This document shows, in pieces, positions 46,620-58,307 of a DNA stretch of 64,000 bases (position 1 is its first letter; every line of letters begins with the position of its first letter). A program made the position numbers and the translations under genes. The DNA comes from Topomyia yanbarensis (lineage: Eukaryota; Arthropoda; Insecta; Diptera; Culicidae), in NCBI RefSeq assembly GCF_030247195.1, contig NC_080671.1:14830843-14894842 (forward strand), in the 5' to 3' direction. The notes beneath the pieces were generated by a model, which had not been told where the DNA came from, did not search any database, and saw only the letters and a list, made by a program, of their open reading frames with translations.

Positions 46620-46791
46620 CGATTTTCGCCCCACCAAAAGCGTCCTTAAAGATGGCGGGATGTGTCGCATGGCCATGGTGCTGGTGCTTCATGGCGTTCA
46701 CCCTCCGGTTGGCGGGACAGGGTTCCCGTTTTCTTCGCGGCTGCTCCACAGGTAGCACCCGTCGGCGTTTCTTCGGCAGTTTGGAACGTGC
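46620..46791 (-). CDS. host gene, upstream internal exon (172 bp) with NLS-like motif
   Basis: The only frame open throughout. The acceptor is pyrimidine-rich (CTTTTGCATGCTCACCGCCGCAG). The donor is a near-perfect ATCG|GTGAGT. It codes for 57 residues starting ARSKLPKKRRRVLPVEQ, with PKKRRRV resembling a monopartite nuclear localisation signal. RRKR (a possible furin-type or second basic cluster) and a His-rich KHQHHGHATH follow, then FKDAFGGAKI. It ends at phase 1, which fits the exon at 32931-33026. Upstream exons must lie beyond, at higher coordinates. None was identified. The nuclear role is a guess, because a basic juxtamembrane or secreted-precursor region would look similar. Confidence 0.65.
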
Positions 46792-49289
46792 CTGCGGCGG
46801 TGAGCATGCAAAAGAAAAGTAATAAAAGTAGAGAAAAAAATCATCAAGAACGATTATTTGGCGCATAAACGGCTGGCGGCGGCACGGCAGCAAATGGCTG
46901 GATAAAGAACAAATGAGCTTTATCGTTATACTGGTTGCGTATCTATATATTTGGATTGTATGAAAACGAGCAATCTGATTAAACCAGGCCGGTAAAGGCT
47001 CTGAGTGAACGCAGAGAGACACTGTTTAGCATTGTGAATTTAAATAGGATAAATGAATTAATTTATTTTCATATCAAATCTTTCCTGCTACCAGCAGAAG
47101 ATGAAAGAAATGCTGAGTTTGTAGTGTGTGAGAAATTATAATGCTATGAGCGGAACACGATGCCTTTATGATTTTAAGCACGCAAATGCGTGGAGGCTGA
47201 AGTACGCGCTAATGTTCTAATTAGCCCCTTCGGGTGAGCTACGCCGCATAAATTGCTTTTGTCTGACGATGAAATTATTACAAATTCCACGTTTCAATTG
47301 GTTTTCAGTGTTCGCACGTAATCGAGGATGAAAAAGTTGGCGGAAATGATGCGTGATTAAATGAATAGAAATGTGTTTTAAGCAAATCTTATGGAAATTC
47401 CTTGTCACCTTGTTTCTTTAATTTTTGTACTGTATTCAAGGGCATAGAATTTTCTCAGGAACGTCGTAATCATAATTTTAAATGTATATTGCACCTGGGA
47501 AAACTTAGGACACACTCCTCCAAAAATTACAACCGGATATATTTTGTATAGTGATTCGAAGTCAACCTAATTTATGCGAGTCCAAAAAACTATCAATCCA
47601 ACTCGACTACTGTCAGATGCATGGTAAGGTGGTAAGGTATACAGTACAAAATATTATAATTAACTATAATGGAATGGCTGTGGCAATGGAAAAAATGTGT
47701 TTGATGGAATGCTATATATGAAGTAATTTTTAAGGGAGGTGTGTTTTAACCTGGGTCCTAATAGTGTCACGGTGTCTGGTGGAAAATATTTAGACAAAAA
47801 AAATCAGTATCACTAAACAAAACAAAAAAAATCACTAATCGAAAGCTTAGATGCTCCTCTTTCATCTGAGCATAACTTTGAAATGTTCTATTTGGGGGCG
47901 GGGGGGGCTGTCTAGAACATTTTTTTATATTTTTTTAACATTTTGATGATCAATTTTTAGGTAATTTTTCAATAAGTAGCACAAAACAGATATTTCACTT
48001 TTAGGAGGTTCAATTAGTGACATGGTCAGAGGAACGGACTTGTAGCGTTATTTAAATCCTTCGATTTGGCCACTTTCGCGTTGGTACATAGGTGTCTTGA
48101 ATTTCGCAAAACAAAACGTTGCCTTCAATATATTTTTCTTCGAAATATATTGTTGCTCGCGGTTCCTATATAACTAAGGTTACATTCAGAGGCGACGCGT
48201 CGCGCAGTCATCACCTTTCATACAAAAGTCGGACAAAACTTCAAAAGTGATGAAAACTTCACAGTAGGGTAATGTGACGCTAATTTTTTATTTGATGTTC
48301 ATTTTGTTTTGCCTCAAAATTTTGGCACTTAGGCTGGTTTGAAAATCCTACATTTGGAATGCAGTCATTTTCAAAAAATCAGGTGTGGTGAATTTTTTAG
48401 CCGAATATACATTTTTTCAATTGCTGATATTATTGAGCGACATTTATAAATTATATTACGAACCCTGGGTAATCAAACCCTACATCCTTCAGACATATCA
48501 TGAGAAATAACCTTTTTTCATATCTCGGGGAAGAAACGGACAAAACAAGACATTAATTTTCAGTAAGTAGACTAATTTTAAAGTATCATGAACTACAAGT
48601 GATCTTTCCGAACTATTTCAACAAAAAAAAGTACAGCAACTTCGAACATTATAATTCTAATTTAATGCACGGATTATTATTTTTTCTTCATGTCTAAGCG
48701 AGAAGAAAAGCTTGTATCGACTAAATCGAATGGTTAGTATAACTCCAGCGAAAAACCTTCCAAATGAAACTAGTTCGACGCTAATCTTAACTGAAAAGGT
48801 ATATTCATTTGAACAACATAAGTTTGAATACGCTTTTTTCAGAATTGATCATTTATTTCACCTTTGAAGTTCTGTAAAAATATCTCTTTCTATTTAATAT
48901 TTTGAGAAGACTCTATTCAGCCTGTTTACAAACAGAGAAAAATGTTAAATCGTGAAAAATCCAAAATAAAATTTTGCGTTTTTGTCCGGCTAGACGAATA
49001 CGTTCAACCTGTTCATTGAACAGGTATGCAAAATCTGACAACCCAGAACCTATTTTCAGTTAACATTAATAGCAGCAGCACGCAAATTAATTTTAATGAA
49101 AGTAATCTCCAAACCTTGCTTCGATGATTTGATTTGAACGATAAACCAACCTAACATACCAAGCGAGTAAATTTCAAAGATTTTCTGTCTTCCCAATCGC
49201 CGATTCAGCCTCAAACATGCACGCGCGCATTTCGTACTCTCGCCGCATGCTCTGGATAGAGCAGCTGCATGAGCGATGGCTGGAACAGC
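46792..49289. other. intron or upstream region, mostly unrecognised
   Basis: Contains one probable small TIR element (47493-47758) and a G-run (about 47894-47908). A short minus-strand frame after a pyrimidine-AG site near 46900 (PFAAVPPPAVYAPNN then stop) could be an alternative exon, but this is weak. Confidence 0.35.
47493..47758. mobile_element. possible TIR MITE, about 266 bp
   Basis: ACCTGGG-AAAACTTAGGACACACTCCTCC near 47493 and the inverse ACCCAGGTTAAAACACACCTCCC near 47758 form imperfect inverted ends. The right one continues into TTAAAAATTAC, which the left one also has as AAAAATTAC. No target duplication is clear. Confidence 0.4.
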
Positions 49290-49297
49290 AGCGTGAG

Positions 49298-51544
49298 CAG
49301 AGTTGTTAACGTTTAATTCAACTTTACCGCCGATAACGATGAATTTATCGCCATTACCGGCGTTGAATTTCACGTTAATTTCATCGTCATCGTCAACGCA
49401 CTTCGTTGAATTCAACGTTAGCATTATCGGAAAATTTCGCGTTGAATTCTGTTTAAATGGCTTTTTCCACCAGAGAAATTGTATAGTACAGCTTTATTTT
49501 ATTTTTAGTGAAATATTTGTGTTAGAAGGTATATATTTTAAGTTTTATTTAAAGTACAGATTCTGAGATTAGTTGTTGGAGCATTTTTAACGTCAACATA
49601 GACCCAATGAAAAAATCCAAATCGCACGGTCTCGGTGTCCAATAGATGGATCCTTTTTACAAGTCTACATGCAATGAAAATTGATCATGCAACCTTCGCG
49701 CTCCATGTTTTTTTTTTTTTTGTTTTTCAATATTGTGTCTATTTTTACTACACTTTCAGCGTTTTCCACCAAAAAAGCGCCTTTGGCTTGCTATTGCTAC
49801 AAATCTCGCGTGTTTTTTAGAAGGGCCAATACTGTCAAAATTCACTTTGAGAGAAAATTCCGGACAAACCGTAACTGGTCGAGAATGGATGTTTACATTT
49901 TATGAAAGAGAAACGTTTTCTTTCGTCTGTTGCTGTGATTTATAATCGGCGATTAATGGTTTGTCCAGAATTTCCTCTCAAAGTGAATTTTGACAGCATA
50001 CTTATTGGCCCTTCCCAAAAAACACGCGAGAAATTACCAAATAAATTTTAGTTTTAAGCTGTAGATCAAAAATTACTGGAGATATATTTTCGACCGTTGA
50101 AGGTTTCCAAAAAAGTGCCAGCGGAACCAACCAGGAGTTGATCAGCCCCCTTTTTACAGCAAAATTACTTGAATTTTTTTTTATCCTAATAAGTAGTATT
50201 ATAAATCACAATTTTCAAAACTCGATTCACCTCTTTATTGTGCCAAGAAAAGGAGTTTAGGTCTAGTTGATAAAATTATTTCGCCGTGCAAGCCACACCC
50301 GTATTCGAGCTGTTTGTTGACAATGCGTCGTTAATTCGATTTCTTTAGAACCCCTCAGTTGTACTAAATACAAGATTTATTATACATAATTTCAGGAACT
50401 TGGTCACGATTTTCGTAAATCGTTCATTTCGCGAAATTGTGATTTTTTGTTCATGAATTTATGAACGGATTTATGTGTGCGAAATCTCGTGTTGAAAATT
50501 GAGTGTGAGTGTGTGCGAAATCCCATATTGAGATGCATATTTTCGCATGAATTTGCTGCAATCAGTATTCATTTTCAACGCATCCCTCATTCATCCATTT
50601 GCAAGCTAACTAGAGAATAATATTTTAATGGATGTACAAGAAAATTTCTACGCGTATACTAAGATTGGAATGGACGTGATGATATAATGCCGCTGGTCGA
50701 TGTTTTCCGCTATGTTGAATTCTAACTTAAGCGGAATTCTTCAAAACCTAATCAATATGGGTTGTTACGTTATGATAGAATGCACCATTTTCTTCTGCTG
50801 CAGATATCATCACCAGCTGATACAAAGTTGTATGTGTATCGTAGTATAGATAAACGGTCTACATTGAGATTGACTTGTAACGGATGTATTGCTAATAATC
50901 TACCAATATGTGAATTTCAGTGTACGTCTTTTAGTATTTTAACTGTCAAGTCATGTTTTATTATTGTTACGCTGTGACTGCAAACTGATCGAATAATGAA
51001 GCGCGTCTTTGATTAAAATATTGGAACGGAACAATCAATGACCCAATTCCCGAGTATAAAACACAACGTAAGGACTAACTACTGGCGCGATCATGGGTAT
51101 TATCATCAATCAATATTCACGATTGTAAAGCAGAACTTTACCGGATCTTTACTAAAAAGTCTGCGAATCTTAAGTAAATGTCGCAGGAATTTAGAAAGTT
51201 GTGAACACGGAATTCAACGCTGTAGTTACTAATATTACGCCAAACCATCATTGGAAGTTTGGGCTACTAAATTCCATCATGTTTACAATTTTTCCTCTAT
51301 GTACTGTTATTAAAATAAATATATCATGAATATGCATTGTACCTATTAGATAGTATAGGCACCAGTCTGTAAGTGTTTAAAACAGAAATCAAAGCAAAAT
51401 TTTCGATTACGTTAACGTTAAATTCATCGAAGTGCGTTGACGATGAACGATGAAATTAACGCCAATGAATTCAACGGAAAAATTATCGATTCAACGATAT
51501 CGCGTTGAAACGATAACGTTGAATCCATCGCATTAACAACCCTC
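49298..51544. mobile_element. non-autonomous hAT-like element, 2247 bp
   Basis: Flanked by the 8 bp duplication AGCGTGAG (49290-49297 and 51545-51552). The ends CAGAGTTGTTAACG and the inverse GAGGGTTGTTAATGC are hAT-type. About 150 bp inside each end there are dense, mixed-orientation units built from AACG, TTGAATTCAACG, CGATGAA and GATAACG (49301-49450 and 51405-51535). No transposase was found. A separate foldback (49805-50030) lies inside. Confidence 0.8.
49805..50030. mobile_element. foldback MITE, 226 bp, inside the hAT-like element
   Basis: CTCGCGTGTTTTTTAGAAGG on the left pairs with the inverse on the right. The arms continue through CAAAATTCACTTTGAGAG and GGACAAACC. AAAT lies on both sides (49801-49804 and 50031-50034), a possible 4 bp duplication. 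Confidence 0.65.
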
Positions 51545-51552
51545 AGCGTGAG

Positions 51553-52711
51553 TGACATGGGCAATGAAATAGAAAACTATTTCCTTTTGCACCTGTTCAA
51601 GTCAAATATTGAACCAACGTACATTGGTGCGATATCCCATATACCATTTGGGCGTTGAAGATATGTGAAAACAGGAGCGATTTCTCGGTGTTCTACACAG
51701 CAGTGTCGATCAATGTGGTTATGCAGTCAGTAGACGCCGTCACTCAGTGAGTAAATTATAGTTAGCGTTTGCCACAGTCCTCCATTCCATCTCTTATGCT
51801 TTACCTGTAGACGATTCATTGCGCAGCTATTGGATCTGTCTGAAAATATACCAACCAAGCATCACAACACGATAATTTTCGAATAAGATAGATAATCCTT
51901 TATTTACCTCCGCACTTAGACATTAATCTTTGACTTTGACTCGAATGATAGGATGTAAATTTAGGAGCGATTAGGAAGGGAATAACCTAAACGGTCAAAA
52001 TCAGTCAGAACCTTTGGGCGTGGTTAAAAAAAGTTTCCATGCTAATGATGGATTTATTATAAATATGAAATAGAAAAACTTTTTTCGTTGAAATATACTC
52101 GTTCGTTTAAGGGGTATTGACGCGGAAAGTAGACATGTTATTTTCAGTTGGCGTCCAGGACTGCAAGAGAACGACTAGATCGATTTTCGTATTATTAATA
52201 TCAAATTAAGTGGGCTCTTTTGGCAGAAAAAAGGTCATTTTTAACATTTTATTTTAAAAAATGAAGATAGTACACACCAATTTGGTACAATATATATTTA
52301 GGGCAATGTTTGAGGATGAAAAAAAAAAAAAAACATTTACTAGGTTATGTGAAATTGAAAATTATTAATGTTCTGGTCGATATTGTAAATCACCTCGCCG
52401 CTGACATCGAAATTGGCGTAAGTGATCCTGGCCTCAATTCTCATCTGAAATCATAATGTCACACATTTTTTTACTTGAAAGGGTTGTATATCGTCGATGA
52501 ATCTAAAAAAAATTATTTTTGAACATTTACCACAAAAATCAGGGTCTTTAAAACCAAAAATAATATTAATATTTAATATTTCATTAGGACCAACAAGGTC
52601 AGATACAATAAAACAAAAAAAATAAAACATTGTTTTTTAATGAAAAAACCTTGATGATTTTTTGGTCAAAAATGGTAAAATTTTTTGTATCTCTGCGGTT
52701 CACATAGAACA
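51553..52711. other. no recognisable gene
   Basis: Sequence after the hAT-like element. AT-rich from 52030. No element boundary is certain. Confidence 0.35.
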
Positions 52712-52713
52712 AG

Positions 52714-52890
52714 TGGCGGCATAGCGTAGTTGGAAAATCGATTGCCTTGTACGCAGCTCACCCGGGCTCGATTCCCAACCCCGCACATTGGGTGAAATTA
52801 GATTCCCACCCCGCACATCTAAAGAGATTTCTCTATCCCGAAAATGGGCGAATTGCCTTAAGCTCAAAACCTCTAAAATCAAACAAAACA
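52714..52890 (+). repeat. tRNA-derived SINE, most complete copy
   Basis: GGCATAGCGTAGTTGG (A box) and GGGCTCGATTCCCAACCCC (B box) are 48 bp apart. The body ends AAAACCTCTAAAATCAAAC. ATTCCCA(A)CCCCGCACAT is duplicated in tandem (52769-52820), a private change of this copy. Not a functional tRNA. Confidence 0.75.
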
Positions 52891-53112
52891 ACATAGAATA
52901 ATTTTTCATGCCATTCAAAATAAATGCTATGCGCAGAAATTTGGTTCACTAGTTTTTTCGTAATCGCTTATGCCAATTAAAAAAACACGGTTTTGAGAAA
53001 ACGCCGTTTAAAGTTTTCTGTCAAGAAAAAAAAATTACTACAGTGATACGTTAATCAGCTCCACGCTTTTGAAACTTTAGAAGAATATTCTCAAGGCTTA
53101 TATCTATTGATT

Positions 53113-53250
53113 AAAACAAAAAGAAAACCCGGTTTTAATCCACCTAGTGGTGCAATTGTGCTTTTCTCATTTGTCCAAACTACGATTCCATAGCTGATTA
53201 TGTTCAATACAATGGTGGGAATGTATATTGCATATTCAGTATGATTTTCA
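53113..53250 (-). repeat. 3' end of the GAGGCCCGG repeat family, inverted
   Basis: On the minus strand it reads ATGAGAAAAGCACAATTGCACC, then ACTAGGTGGATTAAAACCGG. This matches the 3' end of copies 2 and 4. Upstream parts are missing. Confidence 0.65.
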
Positions 53251-53613
53251 CATACATACAATGGATCGACATCCACGGTATTGAGATACTATGTGTCGAC
53301 ACTGAAACATCGCTTGAAACCATGCGGCGGATCAAGGAGGAAGATTCGGGAGGTCCGGACCTTGCCAAAAATTTTGTGCAACACCTTCAGAAAATCTATC
53401 TCTTTTTTCAGCACCAGCGGCTGCTCATTCGGGGGGCATTTGCGCGAGTACCGGAGGTTTAAGAAATTTTGAACTTGTTTTAATTTGAAAGTTGCAACTG
53501 CATACTCCTACCTAAGCCTATATTAAGATAAAAAAGTTTTTGGCCCTCCCTCATTTAACATCAAAATACCAATTCGATTTTGAAATTTTTTTTGAAAGCG
53601 ATGATAATTATTA

Positions 53614-54433
53614 GGGGAACCCGGGGCTATTAAGACAGTGGGGGTATTTCGGACCCCCTCGATTTTTCAGAAAATAACAGGACTCTCTAACTATCGTACA
53701 TATTCGTGGACCCCGCCTATCTTAAACATTAATTTTGAGAGCTGAAGTTGATTCTTTGTTCTTTGTAGAAAGGAGATACAACGTGTTTCGTTGTTTTGCC
53801 ATTCTCAAAACAAAAATCATTATAATGGAAAAACCGTGATTAAAGCAACAAATAAAAGGTAAGTGTTTTGGAAAGCTTGAGGCTCCTATTTTATGGAATG
53901 ATTTTTGTTTGTTGAAAACAGAGATATTTTCGAGACGCTCGCCACTTTTCTGCTATATGAGCGTACGGGGCTATTCGGACCCCCTATTCCGTTAACCACC
54001 GTTCAGCAGCTTGCGGCTGCGCACACGCCACAGCAAAGAAAATACATGGGCCGCCAATCGACAGCTGTGACATACCAGATTAAGTTTTTGTAAAGTAATT
54101 TATTTTTTTTTGCTTCTTAAGGAGTGTCTCTTGTAGCTACTTCATAGGTAAACATAATTTCATCGTAAAAAAATTAAAGTACAATGACGGTCTGTATGGC
54201 CCCGTAGGGAGGTCCGAATTACCCCTACATTGTAAAAGGCCGAAAAAACGTAGAGGTTTGCAAATCGTCGCCTAGCGCTGCCATTGAGTGGTGCAAATGA
54301 ACTTTTTATGGCACCAAAATGTAGCTGAGGTTTCAAACTAACAATTAGAACTTTTGACTGGTAATTGTTTTCGCATCTATCTACCTAAAAGAGCGATTTG
54401 CTTAAGTAGGTTCGAATAGCCCCGGGTTCCCCT
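53614..54433. mobile_element. TIR element, 820 bp, TA target
   Basis: Perfect 18 bp inverted ends GGGGAACCCGGGGCTATT, with TA on each side (53612-53613 and 54434-54435). Inside, GGCTATTCGGACCCCC-like units recur in both orientations (about 53645, 53965, 54200 and 54410). No transposase. A Tc1/mariner-like non-autonomous element is most likely. Confidence 0.75.
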
Positions 54434-54435
54434 AT

Positions 54436-55119
54436 TTTACATGTTTTACCAACATCTGAAAACATCTACCTATTCAACTGAAAGAATAACATGGATTTTT
54501 GAATGACTATTTTTTTAACTCATCACGAGTCGCATCAGATTCATTTTCAGATGTCCAAAAAGAGCTTCGGTTATTTTCAACATTGTTCAATGATCCTTTT
54601 ATCCTTTTATACATTTATTGTTTTGCTTACATTTCAGTGCAGAAATCTTGTTAAGTTGTTCGCTTCTCGGATATAATAAATACTTTTTGCTCATTTAAGC
54701 AATCTACCAGACGTTTGTTTGACAATTCACTGGTGGGTGTTAATAAACAAATCCTATTCCTATTCGTTAGATGTTGAATGGAAGTGTCGGACGTCGAACC
54801 CACCCTAGTAACGTCAGAAGAGATAAGCGAGATATAATCAGCTAATCTAAAAATGTCTCATTCGAGATTATTGTGACGTATGGTATATTGAACAGGTTGA
54901 CTGTGGAGCCACGCGTAGCCTCTGGTTACATTCTAAATTTTATCATTATTCTATGGATTCTTCGAAGAATTTTATCTCAATTTAACTGACACTTCCTTTT
55001 AAAACTCATAAGAGCAGTGGCCAGTATTTTAGCAGAATATTGTATTTTCCGCAAAATCATTTCATGCTGTCTTTTGGGTAGTCAGCGAGAAAATATTTGG
55101 AAACAGCAGGGTAGGGGAC
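54436..55119. other. no recognisable feature
   Basis: AT-rich. TAATAAATAC and TTAATAAACAAATC near 54678 and 54740 resemble LTR-type ends but no partner was found. Confidence 0.35.
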
Positions 55120-55372
55120 GGGTGTAGCGTAGTTGGTAAAGCAATTGCCTTGTGCACGACTCGCCTGGATTCGATTCAATCTTTCAATGAAGGTTTTGGT
55201 TGACAGTGCCTTCATCTCGTCTAAAAATTCTTTCGAATGGCTACTCTGAGCTAATAAACAATTCCAGAAACAGATAACACCCTACCCCTTTTTTATTTTG
55301 ATTATGGATAGTTATTCGCCTTTTTTCGGGTTCGGGTTAGAAATCTCTTTTGAAAAATTCTCTTACCCTAAT
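55120..55372. repeat. two opposed SINE fragments
   Basis: 55120-55195 is a plus-strand head (GTGTAGCGTAGTTGGTAAAG, then GGATTCGATTCAATC). 55305-55372 is the minus-strand body of the same family (TATTCGCC, GGGTTAGAAATCTC). The second abuts the start of the LINE at about 55385. Confidence 0.6.
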
Positions 55373-55384
55373 GTCAGAATTCCA

Positions 55385-56728
55385 TCCTAGTCTCGCTGAA
55401 GAGCTGTGACAAAATATTTCAGCAAATCAAAAATCAAATCACAAGCAAGCAGCATGGCTTTTATAAAGGCCGCTCAACAACATCAAACCTTTTAGAATTT
55501 GTAACATTTACTGTAAATGCAATGGACAATGGCAACCATGTGGAAACACTCTACACAGCCTTTGGTAAAGCATTCGACCGTATTGACATACCTTTATTAC
55601 TCTTCAAACTGCAAAAATGTGTCATAGAAAATAAACTATTGAAATGGCTCGAATCATATTTAACGAAATGTCAACAAATAGTTCGCTTTTAGAATATACT
55701 CTCGGAACCAATTTCTGTCACCTCTGGCGTACCCCAGGGTTCCCACTTAGGCCCTCTTCTTTTTATTTTGTACGTAAATTACATTACCTTTATACTCAAA
55801 TATCCTAAAGTGCTTATATATGCAGATGACATGAAACTTTTCATGGAAATAAGAAATATCAAAGACACTGAAATATTCCAAAACGAAATGAATATATTCC
55901 ACACGTGGTGTAGCAAAAGTCTACTCCAACTTAATGTAAAGAAATGCAACTCAATAACCTTAAGCAGAAAAAATTCAAATGTTCCCATAGACATACACTT
56001 AGGAAACCAACTTTTAGAAAAATGCAAAATTGTACTAGATTTAGGCGTAATCTTAGACTCCAAGCTCACATGTGTTGAACATTACAATACAATAATAAAT
56101 AAAGCAAATAGTATGCTGGGCTTTATTAAACGTTTCACCTACAATTTTGAAGACCCTTCACAATAATATCATTATACAACACAAATGTCAGGCCAATTTT
56201 GGAATATTGCAGCATTGTATGGAACCCATACACTGTCCTGTACGAAGAACGCATCGAATCAGGCCACAAACAATTTATTTTGTACGCACTTCGTAAACTA
56301 AACTGGACGACATTTCCTCTTCCATCGTATAAAGCACGTTGCATGCTTATTAGTATACCAACACTCAAAGAACGCCGCGAATTTGCCATGCTTTGCTTTA
56401 TGAACGACATTATTTCTCAACGTGTACAATCCGCATCATTACTTTCGCAAATAAAATTTTATGTACCTAGCCGACAACTAAGAACTCGTAATTTATTCCA
56501 AGAACAATCTTTAAGGACAAACTATGCTAAAAATAGCCCCATCAATAGAATGATGCGTCATTATAATGAAAATTGTGTAATAATTGACCTTTCCATGTCT
56601 AGAAAACAAATTAAATCTGAACTAAACCGTAGAAATAATGTATAGTATATAAGTAATATTGTAAAACCATTCTATGTAGTCTACATATGCTTGACGAAAA
56701 TAAATAAAAATAAAAAAATAAATTATAT
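55385..56728 (+). pseudogene. 5'-truncated Jockey-like LINE, RT part, broken
   Basis: The RT and C-terminal region read KQHGFYKGRSTTSN, YTAFGKAFDRID, TSGVPQGSHLGPLLFILYV, the YADD box (LIYADDMKLF, about 55813-55842), ILEYCSIVWNPY and a tail domain to 56645. The A-rich end is at about 56698-56728. It differs from the LINE at 8.7-14.2 kb. Defects are TAG at 55690-55692, a frameshift near 56160, and loss of the motif A catalytic Asp (GCC, Ala, at 55558-55560). Inactive. Confidence 0.85.
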
Positions 56729-57130
56729 GAAATATGGGAAAGTTGCCATTTTAAAGTGCACTTTATCAATTATTTCGATTTGATTAGTCGACGAAACGAA
56801 GGATCTAAATACATCAAATAGTTTTGAAAAATCCGAAAATGATGTAATTTTCAATAAAAAAAAATCCCTGGCAAAAAAACACTAGTAACTAAAACAGCCT
56901 AATATTTCCTGAAACTATTCCATTAAAATCACTTTATTTCGACCAATTTATTCAACGAACCAACCAAGTTAATGAATTTCGATACGATTTTGCGTCTAAT
57001 TCTCACATTGAGCGAGAACTGCACCTAGTACCTCCAAACCAATACCAGCAGAAAAACAGACTATAAAAACGAATACACAATCATGGAACGTAAGCACTAG
57101 AAGTGAACAAGAACATTCGGTCATGCCATG
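56729..57130. other. no recognisable feature
   Basis: AT-rich spacer between the LINE tail and the palindromic hAT-like element. Confidence 0.4.
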
Positions 57131-57138
57131 GTGTAGAC

Positions 57139-58307
57139 TAGAGTGCCCAGAAAAATGATAAATTTTTGAAAACTCTATCGGCCCACCCCTAAGTCGATTC
57201 CTAGTCCCACTAGGAGTACTTGCTCCAAATTTGAAGCAAATCGGACAAGTCTAGCTACCGGACCAACGTGTCTGAAGTTTGTATGGGATTTTTCTACAAT
57301 TTACATGGAGAAACTCCACTAACTCGCATTTTAGCCGCTAGATGGCACTGTATGCATCGTACTATCACTGTAAGTGAAAATAAGAAAGATAATTTAATTG
57401 TCTACAACTTTGTCGAAGACTGTTGGTGAATCCGGCTTTGTTAAAAGAAGTTATTAAACGTTTAACGAAGTGATGTCTGAGCCAGTTTTGCATGGGGCCT
57501 AGCAGTGCATGGTTGTGTATCGGTACTCGATTCCCACCAACTATACATTTTTGTGAGATAATGGCTAGATTTAGCTGAACAGTATGTTCAGAAGAAGTGC
57601 ATAATACGAGCTATGTTTTGGTTGGAAAATTTTAGTTCCACCTGTGACTGCATAGAGGGCGCCAACACTAACTTTTTATAGAAGTAAGATAGAATATCGA
57701 GGTGTTCGGAAGAATTATTTAAAAATGCTTGTTCTACAACTTTGTGGAAGACACCTAATCTCTATCTTTTTCCGTTAAAAATTTAGTGTTGGCACCCTCT
57801 ATGCGGTAAAATATGGAACTAAAAATTTCTAACCAAAACATGACTCGTATTATTTACTATAAATCTTCTGTACATACTATTGCCCTAAACCTAACCATTA
57901 TTTCACAAAAATGTTTAGTTCGTGCGAATCAAGTACTGATACATAACCAAGCACTGCTACGTCCCATGCAAAACTGACTTAGACATAACTTCGTAAAAGT
58001 TTAATAACTTCTTTTAACAAAGCCGGATTCACTAGCAGTCTTCGACAATGCTGTAAGCAATTAAATTATCTTTCTTTTTTTACTTACAGTGATAATACGA
58101 TGCATATAGTGCCACCTAGCGGCGAAAATGCGAGTTAGTGGGGTTTCTCCATGTAAATTGCCGAAAAATCCTATACAAACTTCAGGCACGTTGATCCGGT
58201 AGCTAGACTTGTCCGATTTGCTTCAAGTTTGGAGCAAGTACTCCTGGTGGGACTAGGAATCGACTCAGGGGTGGGCCGATAGGGGTAGATTTTTTCCTGT
58301 CACTCTA
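57139..58307. mobile_element. hAT-like giant palindrome, 1169 bp
   Basis: The ends are TAGAGTG and CACTCTA, with GTGTAGAC and ATGTAGAC as flanking 8 bp repeats (57131-57138 and 58308-58315, one mismatch). The left half pairs with the right half along almost the whole length, at roughly 88-90 %. Examples are TGGAGAAACTCCACTAACTC, AAAGAAGTTATTAAACGTTT and CATAGAGGGCGCCAACACTA with their inverses. The centre is near 57720. No ORF. Its arms are distantly related to the repeat at 19610-20340. Confidence 0.85.

Noticed and set aside
47890..47910. Long G run, possible G-quadruplex
   Set aside because: A single G5CG8 run does not give four separated G-tracts. No promoter context.
52714..52890. Possible tRNA gene (A and B boxes present)
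   Set aside because: Several diverged copies with an attached body, a degenerate anticodon arm and no CCA-stem pairing show it to be a SINE.
53241..53472. Protein-like frames (for example KEEDSGGPDLAKNFVQHL) next to a repeat end
   Set aside because: Two overlapping frames look equally good, with no acceptor or donor in phase. It could be a scrap of an unknown element. Not listed as a gene.
54600..54840. LTR-like sequence (TAATAAATAC, TTAATAAACAAATC)
   Set aside because: No second LTR, primer-binding site, polypurine tract or pol fragment nearby.
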